DNA from: CAYUTA01 sp964447605
GTDB lineage: Bacteria > Bacillota > Clostridia > Christensenellales > CAG-138
NCBI GenBank assembly: GCA_964447605.1
Contig: CAYUTA010000087.1
Location: forward strand, 1-8,317
Length of the DNA: 8,317 nt
Direction: 5' to 3'
In this document: positions 1 through 5,188 of the stretch, in pieces
Layout of the letters: each line of letters opens with the position of its first letter
Position numbering within the stretch: the first letter of the stretch is position 1
Notes under the pieces: generated by a model
Told to the model about the DNA's origin: nothing
The model's input: only the letters and a program-made list of their open reading frames with translations
The model's database searches: none
Position numbers and translations under genes: made by a program

Positions 1-1196
1 TCTTCGGGGGTTCGATTCACAAAGTCTGTGTAGTAGTTGCGCCCCGGCTTTGCGCCGTCGCAGCCCGCCACAAGGAAGAAGTGGCTGATTGCACCGCTCT
101 TAACAGCTTCAATGATAGTGGGGGCGTTGTCCAGCACTGTTTGGCGGCCAAAGCCGGTCGTCACCGTTGTGCCGCCATTGATGCCCCGGCCCTGCACGTC
201 CTCGCTATATCCGCCCAGCTTGATGGCTTGGTCGATTAACGCGGAGAAATCCTTGTGGCCGTTTGCATCGGCTTCGATATGCTTCATTTCCGGGTAGGCC
301 ACAACGGATGTGGTGTAAACCCTGTCGGCGTAGCTTTCGCGTACCGGCATCAGGCAGTTGGTGGTGAACAGGATGGGGGCGGGGATGTTCTCAAACTCTT
401 TTTGCTGGTTCTGCCACGCCGTGCCAAAGTTGCCCTTGAGGTGGCTGTACTTTTTCAGTTCGGGATAGCCGTGTGCGGGCAACATTTCGCTATGGGTGTA
501 GAGGTTGACACCCTTGCCCTCGCTCTGCTCCAGCAGCATTTTCAAGTCGTAGAGGTCGTGGCCGGTGACTACGATAAACGGCCCTTTTTCCACTTGGAGC
601 GACACGGCTGTGGGAACGGGATTGCCATAGGCCCCGGTGTTCGCCTCGTCCAGTAGCGCCATGCATTTCAGGTTGATACCGCCGAACTCCATGAGCAGCC
701 CCAGCCACTCATAAACGCTGTGGTCGCCCGCCAACGCCGCCATGCCTTTGATAAACCACGCATCCACTTCCGGGTCGCGTTTGCCCAGGATGCGGGCATG
801 GTGGGCGTATGCAGCCATGCCGCGCAAACCAAGCAGCAGCGTGGAGCGCAGGGAAACGATATTTTCGTCCCCATGGAATAGCTCCTGCTGTGAAAGCGGC
901 AGGCTGCCGCCCAGCTTTTCACGCCCGGCCTTCACTTCTCCAGTCAACGCGGCAATGCTGGCTTCGTCAAAATTGACGTTGGTGATGGTGGTGAAAAGCC
1001 CGTCCACCAGTAAGTTAATCGCTTCGGCGGAATCACCGCCTTTTTGTTCCATCGCTTTGGCAAGACCGATCATCTCACAGGTCAGCGCGTCCTGTTCATT
1101 GGCGACATCCGGCTTTTTGCCGCATACGCCCGATACCGTGCAGCCTGTCCCTTTTGCTGTTTGCTCACACTGAAAACAAAACATTTCATTTGCCAT
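1..1196 (-). CDS. hcp: Hydroxylamine reductase / hybrid cluster protein (Hcp), 3' end cut by window
   Basis: Hcp is a cytoplasmic iron-sulfur enzyme with a cubane cluster and a hybrid Fe-S-O cluster. It reduces nitric oxide and, in vitro, hydroxylamine. Reading from 1196 the frame is open for 398 codons to the window edge with no stop or frameshift; family members are about 540 residues, so roughly the last quarter is missing. The N-terminal cubane motif is Cys7-x2-Cys10-x8-Cys19-x5-Cys25, the compact class I type typical of strict anaerobes. Hybrid-cluster ligands are visible at His213 (TGHDLYDL), Glu237 (YTHSEM), Cys281 (TNCLMP) and Cys379 (GCDGAKPGRNYY), with spacings close to the Desulfovibrio enzyme. 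The remaining expected ligands lie beyond the edge. The start is supported by AAAGGAG at 1206-1212, 9 nt upstream. The gene follows the ferredoxin gene after 28 nt and is surely co-transcribed with it. Confidence 0.97.
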   Translation of the reverse strand, partial: MANEMFCFQCEQTAKGTGCTVSGVCGKKPDVANEQDALTCEMIGLAKAMEQKGGDSAEAINLLVDGLFTTITNVNFDEASIAALTGEVKAGREKLGGSLPLSQQELFHGDENIVSLRSTLLLGLRGMAAYAHHARILGKRDPEVDAWFIKGMAALAGDHSVYEWLGLLMEFGGINLKCMALLDEANTGAYGNPVPTAVSLQVEKGPFIVVTGHDLYDLKMLLEQSEGKGVNLYTHSEMLPAHGYPELKKYSHLKGNFGTAWQNQQKEFENIPAPILFTTNCLMPVRESYADRVYTTSVVAYPEMKHIEADANGHKDFSALIDQAIKLGGYSEDVQGRGINGGTTVTTGFGRQTVLDNAPTIIEAVKSGAISHFFLVAGCDGAKPGRNYYTDFVNRTPE

Positions 1197-1224
1197 TTTT
1201 AAATTCTCCTTTACACAGTTTATA

Positions 1225-1935
1225 TCAATCCAGAATCTTGCCGTCCGTGGAAAGCGCAACCACCTGCCATGGGACAAATTTCCCGCTGTTGCGCAAAGCC
1301 GTCTTCGCCGCGTTTTCCAATCCACCGCAGCACGGGACCTCCATGCGGACAACCGTGACGCTTTTGATATCATTGTTTTTGATGATCTTTGTTAATTTTT
1401 CGGAATAATCTGCGTCGTCCAGCTTTGGGCAGCCGACCAACGTGATATGTCCCTTGATGAATTTCTCATGAAAGCTTGCATAGGCATAAGCGGTGCAATC
1501 CGCGGCAATCAGCAGTTTCGCGCCGTTGAAATAAGGCGCATTGAGCGGCGCCAGCTTGATTTGCACCGGCCATTGGGACAGGCGGCTCGGGCGGTCATGC
1601 CCGTCTGTCGCCGCATTGCCGCAGTCGGGTTCCCGATGCGCGATGGTTCTGGCGTTTGTACCCGGGCAACCGCAGGGCAGGGTCTCGCTCCGCGTCCTTT
1701 GCATTTTATCGGCTTTTACGGCGGCTTCGTCATAAGCCGCCGCTTCGCGCTCAACAAAGGCGATTGCGTTCGTCGGGCAGACCGGCAGGCAGTCTCCAAG
1801 ACCGTCGCAGTAATCGTCGCGCAGCAACCGGGCCTTGCCGTTCACCATGCCAATGGCCCCTTCGTGGCAGGCCGCCGCGCACGCGCCGCAGCCGTTGCAT
1901 TTTTCCTCGTTGATCTGAATAATTCTGCGTTTCAT
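1225..1935 (-). CDS. frdX: Hcp-associated 4Fe-4S ferredoxin-like protein (FrdX type)
   Basis: This 236-residue iron-sulfur protein is the usual partner of class I Hcp and is presumed to feed it electrons. The N-terminal ferredoxin domain has a full first motif at Cys13-x2-Cys16-x2-Cys19-x3-Cys23. The second motif, CDGLGDCLPVCP (Cys43, Cys49, Cys53), has Leu46 where the second cysteine would normally be; this CDGLGxCLPVCP form is a recurrent family variant rather than damage. Further conserved cysteines follow: LPCGCPG, IAADCTAY, LVGCPKLDD and MEVPCCGGL, any of which could complete the second cluster or hold another metal centre. The frame stays open upstream to a GTG at 2118, but the ATG at 1935 has AGGAGG ideally placed before it and gives the normal family N-terminus. 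It lies first in the frdX-hcp operon, divergent from the Crp/Fnr regulator. The electron-donor role is inferred from the constant pairing. Confidence 0.9.
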   Translation of the reverse strand: MKRRIIQINEEKCNGCGACAAACHEGAIGMVNGKARLLRDDYCDGLGDCLPVCPTNAIAFVEREAAAYDEAAVKADKMQRTRSETLPCGCPGTNARTIAHREPDCGNAATDGHDRPSRLSQWPVQIKLAPLNAPYFNGAKLLIAADCTAYAYASFHEKFIKGHITLVGCPKLDDADYSEKLTKIIKNNDIKSVTVVRMEVPCCGGLENAAKTALRNSGKFVPWQVVALSTDGKILD

Positions 1936-2162
1936 TCCTTTATCCTCCTGCGTTTCCCTTTTTTTCGATGCATCCTGACGCTTGCTTTCCGGCAATCGTT
2001 CCGGCGCCGCCTTCCACGCACATCCGCCCGGAAAGAGCGTTGCAAAACAGCCTTGCCAAAGCCACGGTTTTGCCTGTATTGCGTCCACCCGCTGTGAAAA
2101 GCGCATATCTCGCTTCACCTGTTTCCGTTTTTTCAGCCTGCGGTTTGCCCGCTTGCTTTCTT
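1936..2162 (-). other. Predicted 5' leader of the frdX-hcp transcript
   Basis: If the -10 box at 2169-2174 is used, the mRNA begins near 2162 and carries a leader of about 227 nt before the ATG at 1935. An in-frame extension starting with GTG at 2118 is open but has a low-complexity, basic, unrecognisable sequence. A 7-bp inverted repeat with arms 2042-2048 and 2067-2073 (GCAAAAC / GTTTTGC, 18-nt spacer) lies inside and could form a leader hairpin. No recognised riboswitch class is apparent. The ribosome binding site AGGAGG sits at about 1943-1949. Confidence 0.35.
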
Positions 2163-2181
2163 GACCATATTGTACTATATT
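2153..2181 (+). promoter_or_regulatory. Predicted hcpR promoter (-35 TTGCTT, -10 TATATT)
   Basis: TTGCTT at 2153-2158 and TATATT at 2176-2181 are separated by 17 bp. The -10 matches five of six consensus bases and the -35 three of six. Transcription would start near 2188, placing the inverted repeat at 2196-2211 just downstream of the start, a position where a bound protein would block its own gene. It overlaps the oppositely directed frdX-hcp promoter. Confidence 0.4.
2169..2174 (-). promoter_or_regulatory. Predicted -10 box of the frdX-hcp promoter
   Basis: On the minus strand the hexamer reads TACAAT, five of six matches to TATAAT. It predicts transcription starting at about 2162. There is no good -35 hexamer at the proper distance; that position is taken by the inverted repeat at 2196-2211, as expected for a class II Crp/Fnr-activated promoter. 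This is inferred from spacing only. Confidence 0.45.
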
Positions 2182-2195
2182 AAATCCAATCAGTC

Positions 2196-2211
2196 TGTTG
2201 GAAATCCAACA
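2196..2211. promoter_or_regulatory. 16-bp inverted repeat, likely operator for the Crp/Fnr regulator
   Basis: TGTTGGAAATCCAACA has perfect 7-bp arms around two central bases. Read as TGTTGG-N4-CCAACA it has the half-site length and four-base spacing typical of Crp/Fnr-family sites. Its centre (2203.5) is 41.5 bp upstream of the predicted frdX-hcp start at 2162, the classic class II activator position, and it lies between the hcpR promoter and the hcpR ribosome binding site. That HcpR binds here is an inference. Confidence 0.6.
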
Positions 2212-2226
2212 ATAAGGAGTATTGAT

Positions 2227-2931
2227 TTGAAAGAAATTTTAGCCGTTGTACGCAAATCGTCCATTTTTTCAGGGATTGCGGATGAAAAGACTGAATCTGT
2301 TCTACATTGCCTCAACGCGAAAGTACGCGGCTACCGGGCAGGAGAATCTATTCTGCATGCCGGTGACCGCATAGAAGCGGTTGGACTGCTGCTCTCGGGG
2401 AGCATCCTGGTCATGCAGGAGGATTTTTGGGTGAACCGAAATCTCATGACACGAATTATTCCCGTGCAGCTTTTTGCGGAGTCCTTCGCCTGTGCGCAGG
2501 GGACGGCGGCGACTGTAAACGCCGTTGCAGACGCGCCGTGCGACGTGATGTGGCTAAACGTCAGGCGGTTACTGACCGCGTGTCCCGAGGCGTGTTCCCA
2601 TCACAGCCGTATGATTCAAAATCTCTTGTCCGCCCTTGCAAACAAAAATCTGCGGTTGAACGAAAAACTGACCCACATGGGCCAGCGTACGACAAAAGAA
2701 AAACTGCTTTCCTATCTTTCGGCGGAAGCGCAGCGGTACGGAACCACCGAATTTGATATTTCTTTTAACCGCCAGCAGCTTGCCGATTATCTTTCGGTCG
2801 AACGCAGCGCCATGTCCGCCGAGCTATGTAAATTGCGCGACGATGGCGTCCTGTGTTTTGAAAAGAATCATTTTCGGTTGCTTACAAAGGAATTGCGCGC
2901 CGCCATGCCGCCATCCCCGGAACGCCCGTAA
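2227..2931 (+). CDS. hcpR: Crp/Fnr-family transcriptional regulator, HcpR-like
   Basis: This 234-residue protein has the Crp/Fnr layout: a cyclic-nucleotide-binding-like beta-barrel (about residues 10-115, with YRAGESILHAGD and GLLLSGSILV), a long dimerisation helix (about 125-150), and a C-terminal winged helix-turn-helix (about 178-220, with LADYLSVERSAMSAELCKLR as turn and recognition helix). There is no Fnr-type N-terminal cysteine cluster for [4Fe-4S]. Being divergent from frdX-hcp identifies it as HcpR, the regulator that switches on hcp in response to nitric oxide; characterised members bind haem, which the sequence alone cannot show here. The start is TTG at 2227: AAGGAG at 2214-2219 lies 7 nt before it. 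A longer reading from TTG 2161 lacks a ribosome site and would swallow the operator. The recognition helix has Ala198 where relatives often carry Arg (SALSREL), so the target site may be unusual, which suits the TGTTGG half-site. Confidence 0.85.
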   Translation: MKEILAVVRKSSIFSGIADEKTESVLHCLNAKVRGYRAGESILHAGDRIEAVGLLLSGSILVMQEDFWVNRNLMTRIIPVQLFAESFACAQGTAATVNAVADAPCDVMWLNVRRLLTACPEACSHHSRMIQNLLSALANKNLRLNEKLTHMGQRTTKEKLLSYLSAEAQRYGTTEFDISFNRQQLADYLSVERSAMSAELCKLRDDGVLCFEKNHFRLLTKELRAAMPPSPERP

Positions 2932-3117
2932 CCTCAGGCCGCCGGGAAACCTTGTACACCAACGCCGAGCGGTCGACGGGCGTCCAATGGGGGCCTTGCT
3001 GGGTTTTAATGCGTTTTCCGTCGGCCTCCGTTTGCATCGGAACCGGTCTTTCTCCAGATTGACGTTGTCCCGAGGATTTGGCCGGATTCAAAATTAAAAG
3101 AAAGAGCGCGTTAACTC

Positions 3118-3141
3118 GGGGATTCCTGAGGGGATTCCTGA
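3118..3141. repeat. Tandem 12-bp direct repeat, GGGGATTCCTGA x2
   Basis: Two perfect head-to-tail copies occupy 3118-3129 and 3130-3141. The first nine bases, GGGGATTCC, appear a third time at 3533-3541, between the ribosome site and the start codon of the XRE gene. The core is nearly self-complementary (GGGATTCC), as a dimeric regulator's half-sites would be. Confidence 0.8.
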
Positions 3142-3223
3142 TCAGATGCCCGTGAGTGTGATTTTTTAATACCCCGTCTTGCAGGCCGGACAGCAATCTC
3201 ATGTTGCATCCGTTCAATAACTG

Positions 3224-3260
3224 CGCGCCGGCCGGAGGGCTCCCGCCTCCGGTTGGCGCG
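3224..3260 (+). terminator. Strong hairpin, possible terminator
   Basis: Arms CGCGCC-GG-CCGGAGG and CCTCCGG-TT-GGCGCG enclose a 7-nt loop, giving a 15-bp stem. The two inner GG/TT positions pair only as G-U in the plus-strand RNA, which suggests that strand is the functional one. It is followed by TATTATAT rather than a clean T-run, so termination would be weak. It lies 290 bp after the regulator gene and 287 bp before the XRE gene. Confidence 0.4.
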
Positions 3261-3488
3261 TATTATATCCCTGCTCTTCTTGCCGCAAAGCACGCGGTTT
3301 TGCGGAATTCACCCTTCGCCCGGCTTTCAGGGCGCATACGCCTTCTTATCCGCCGCGTTTCATGCGCTATCGATCGGTTCCAGCGGCGTCCATTGCCGTC
3401 CTCCCACCGGATTGCCACAAATGCAGGCGTCCAAAGCTCTGTGCGCAGGGGGCCTGATATATCGACTTTTTCCGTCATTATGTCGGCA

Positions 3489-3517
3489 TTGATACCCTCG
3501 ATACAATCTCCTATCGT
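3489..3517 (+). promoter_or_regulatory. Predicted promoter of the XRE / Spo0A-like operon
   Basis: TTGATA (3489-3494, five of six matches) and TATCGT (3512-3517, four of six) are 17 bp apart, predicting a start near 3524 and a short leader containing the GGGGATTCC motif at 3533-3541. Confidence 0.35.
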
Positions 3518-3546
3518 TTTTAGTAAAAAAAGGGGGATTCCCACAC

Positions 3547-3888
3547 ATGTCCTTAAAAGAAAACTTCGCCGCGCAACTCAAGCTGCTCCGCTCCTTTCAC
3601 GGCAAAACAACCGCCGAGTTCTCCACCTCCATCGGCATAGCAAAATCCTCCCTGCAAAGCTTTGAGTCCGGCGAGGGCAACCCGACTCTGGATACGATTT
3701 CCCTCATCGCACAAAATCTGGACGTAGACGATACCGTCCTCGTCTCTCCGCCGGACGATCTGCCCCTGTCCAAGCTCGACGCATCCCGGCTTCTGCTTGC
3801 AAGCGTCCCCGCCTTCTGCATGCTGCGCCGGGAACGGCGGTCGCGGGCGCTGCGCCTGATCTCCGAGCTAACCGATCTGTTTGACTGA
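3547..3888 (+). CDS. XRE-family helix-turn-helix protein
   Basis: This 113-residue protein has a Cro/C1-type helix-turn-helix in its first 60 residues: NFAAQLKLLRSFHGKTTAEF, then the turn and recognition helix around IGIAKSSLQSFESGEGNPTL and the closing helices ISLIAQNLDVD. The remainder (about 70-113) is a hydrophilic linker, PPDDLPLSKLDA, and a basic helical tail, RRERRSRALRLISEL, that could serve dimerisation or protein contact. A GGGGG ribosome site at 3532-3536 precedes the ATG by 10 nt. The next gene starts 12 nt after its stop, so the pair is an operon. GGGGATTCC beside its start codon and in tandem upstream suggests self-control. No ligand-binding or peptidase domain is present and the target genes are unknown. 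Confidence 0.85.
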   Translation: MSLKENFAAQLKLLRSFHGKTTAEFSTSIGIAKSSLQSFESGEGNPTLDTISLIAQNLDVDDTVLVSPPDDLPLSKLDASRLLLASVPAFCMLRRERRSRALRLISELTDLFD

Positions 3889-3900
3889 ATAGGTGCCCCG

Positions 3901-4230
3901 ATGGATACTGACATTGCCTTCCTCCTGCGCAAAATCGGCCTGCGCGCCACCCATGCCGGCTTCCATTACCTCGCCTGTGCCGTCGCTCTCGCCGCTGCCA
4001 ATGAGGCATATCTAAACGCTCTGACAACCATGCTGTATCCGGAGGTTGCGCAAAGGTTCCGGATCAGTTCCTCCAGCGTGGAGCGTTCTTTGCGCAACAT
4101 GGTGGAGGTGTTCTGGCATCGCGGCAATATCCCGCTGCTGGAGGAAATGCTTGGTTACTCGCTGCCGGGCAGGCCTACGACCGGAGAGTTTATCGACATT
4201 CTGGCCAGCCATGTGCGGCGGTCGCATTAG
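3901..4230 (+). CDS. Standalone Spo0A-type C-terminal DNA-binding domain
   Basis: All 109 residues align by eye with the effector domain of Spo0A, the master regulator of sporulation. Recognisable blocks are FLLRKIGLRATHAGFHYL (Spo0A: IHEIGVPAHIKGYLYL), TTMLYPEVAQRF (KVLYPDIAKKF), SSSVERSLRNMVEVFWHRGN ([20 protein letters not shown]) and PTTGEFIDILASHVR. Glu61, Arg62 and Arg65 match the Spo0A residues that contact the 0A box, so DNA binding is likely retained. The phospho-acceptor receiver domain is absent: the ATG at 3901 has AGGTG 5 nt upstream, and the upstream sequence codes for the XRE protein. It therefore cannot be phosphorylated like Spo0A and presumably depends on abundance or on the co-encoded XRE protein. 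No good 0A box (TGTCGAA) precedes the operon; one-mismatch copies occur at about 4194 and 4351, within and after the gene. Role unknown; it could compete with Spo0A. Confidence 0.85.
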   Translation: MDTDIAFLLRKIGLRATHAGFHYLACAVALAAANEAYLNALTTMLYPEVAQRFRISSSSVERSLRNMVEVFWHRGNIPLLEEMLGYSLPGRPTTGEFIDILASHVRRSH

Positions 4231-4538
4231 GCCCCGGACAGGTTTTGGCAGTCTGGCGGCGCCACCGGCAATTGCCGGTGGCGCAACAGGATTGCTCTGC
4301 AAATCCCGAAACGAAAAAAAGCAAGCCCAGCCAAACATTCCGTCAAAAGCATCGACATGTGCGATGATTTTGATACCCTGCATGCAAAACCCGCGCCAAA
4401 GCGCGCCTCCGTCAAAGAACTTTATACCCCTAAATAAAATGGATCGGCCGCCGGATGACCGTGCGAAAGCATACAAAAGCGTATGGATTCCACGCGCGCT
4501 CCAAACCATTTTATAAGCGCAAAGCCATACATACGCCG
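4231..4538. other. Gene-free stretch after the Spo0A-like gene
   Basis: No supported gene. It holds the 26-bp perfect palindrome at 4259-4284 and a small hairpin at 4470-4485 (CATAC / GTATG). Long open frames here on both strands are extensions of shadows of the Spo0A-like gene and have no recognisable content. Confidence 0.55.
4259..4284. repeat. 26-bp perfect palindrome
   Basis: The two 13-base halves, GCGCCACCGGCAA and TTGCCGGTGGCGC, are exact reverse complements with no spacer. It begins 28 nt after the stop codon of the Spo0A-like gene. Transcribed from either side it would form a stable hairpin, but no T-run follows on either strand, so it is not a standard terminator. It may stabilise the 3' end of the mRNA or belong to a dispersed palindromic repeat family; a similar GC-rich palindrome lies at 8241-8270. 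Confidence 0.85.
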
Positions 4539-4718
4539 TCACGAACGCGCATTCTGTTTTTTGTTTTCCCGTGCCTCTTTCTCTTTTTTCCGCTCGCAGC
4601 CCGTCCGTATCGTGCGCCCATCGCTATGGTGGTGCGCCCTGCAGGCGCTGCAGTCGCCATGGTTTTTACATTTCGCCCTTTTGCAGGGGCAATCCTTGTT
4701 TTGAACATGCAATTCCAT
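4539..4718 (-). CDS. Cys/His-rich small protein, putative metal binder
   Basis: This 59-residue protein carries the pattern CPC-x4-C-x2-HGDC-x2-C-x2-HHH (Cys10, Cys12, Cys17, His20, Cys23, Cys26, His29-31) plus Cys41, followed by a very basic, Lys/Arg/Glu-rich tail. The clustering suits binding of zinc or another soft metal, and the tail could bind nucleic acid. Small proteins with the CPCKRxxCxxHGDCxxC pattern occur widely in Clostridia without assigned function; I recall the pattern rather than a named family. The ATG at 4718 gives a compact protein; a GTG at 4775 would add 19 residues. The ribosome site is poor (GGGAAAAG at about 4723-4730), so the start is not certain. It stands alone, with no neighbour close enough for an operon. 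Confidence 0.6.
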   Translation of the reverse strand: MELHVQNKDCPCKRAKCKNHGDCSACRAHHHSDGRTIRTGCERKKEKEARENKKQNARS

Positions 4719-5188
4719 ATTCTTTTCCCAACTGTTCCGGTCTGAGCTGATTCCGGCACAGTCCGAGCGTTTCACGATGCAACGCCCCGCCTTACTCGCG
4801 ACGACATGGCGGCAGGCAAAAACGCCACATATGAACTTGATATGGCGGACGTTGGCGCCTGTGCCCGTTTTATACGCCGGTATATCCAGTATCAGCCGGA
4901 AGCTTCGTTTATATGCGCTGTAAAGCGCCTCTTATAGTAGGTAAGATGTCCCCCATCTGACTGCGCATACCGCGCACAATCGCCGCTACTGCTGTTATCT
5001 TACGATAAATGGGAAAAGCTTTACATGATAGCTTGTTTCTCACGCGCGGGTAATATAAGATGATTCTGTGGGCAATCGGAGAATGCGCTACGCGGTTTGT
5101 AGGAAAGACCGGCTATAAAAAGTCAAACAACAAAATGGCTGAACCGCAGGGATGCAGGGGACCATTGTCGCAAAGGAGGTTTTGCAGG
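4719..5188. other. Intergenic region between the Cys-rich and SRAP genes
   Basis: No convincing gene. A 43-codon frame (4806-4937) has a protein-like composition but no ribosome site. The region contains a short hairpin at 4915-4928 (GCGC / GCGC), the inverted-repeat cluster at 4941-5003, and AT-rich sequence near 5033-5059 that could hold the SRAP promoter (TTGTTT, 15 bp, TATAAG; weak). Confidence 0.45.
4941..5003. other. Possible structured RNA element
   Basis: An outer inverted repeat, GTAAGAT (4941-4947) and ATCTTAC (4997-5003), encloses GCGCATACCGCGC (4963-4975, 4-bp stem) and overlaps an alternative hairpin GATG-TCCCC-CATC (4945-4957). The alternative pairings resemble a switching leader, but it matches no RNA class I know, and the stems are short enough to be chance. 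Confidence 0.25.

Larger units (their letters stand above)
2932..3546. other. Gene-free stretch with repeats and hairpins
   Basis: No reading frame here has a ribosome site plus recognisable protein. The longest minus frame (2882-3217) overlaps the end of the regulator gene and has no credible start. What it does hold is a tandem 12-bp repeat (3118-3141), a T-run (3162-3167), a strong hairpin (3224-3260) and a promoter for the XRE gene near the right end. It may contain eroded coding sequence: short minus-strand stretches such as HWTPVDRSALVYKV look protein-like but were not identified. Confidence 0.6.

Noticed and set aside
1..1196. Broken hcp gene
   Set aside because: I read the minus frame codon by codon from 1196 to the edge: no stop or frameshift, and all expected ligands up to Cys379 are present.
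1447..2097. 216-residue plus-strand open frame
   Set aside because: It is the antisense shadow of the ferredoxin gene, with Arg-rich composition and no conserved motif.
1936..2118. N-terminal extension of the ferredoxin gene to GTG 2118
   Set aside because: The extension is basic and low in recognisable content, and the ATG at 1935 has an ideal AGGAGG and gives the normal family start.
4189..4357. 0A boxes for the Spo0A-like protein
   Set aside because: The ATCGACA copies at about 4194 and 4351 have one mismatch to TTCGACA, and one is inside the gene; neither is at a promoter.
4012..4542. 176-residue minus-strand open frame
   Set aside because: It overlaps the Spo0A-like domain in antisense and continues through the 26-bp palindrome with no recognisable protein.
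4806..4937. 43-codon plus-strand frame (MAAGKNATYELDMADVG...)
   Set aside because: Composition is protein-like, but it has no ribosome site and no recognised family; kept only as a possible remnant.
5060..5188. Upstream start of the SRAP gene at ATG 5060
   Set aside because: SRAP chemistry requires Cys as residue 2, and AAAGGAGG points to the ATG at 5189.
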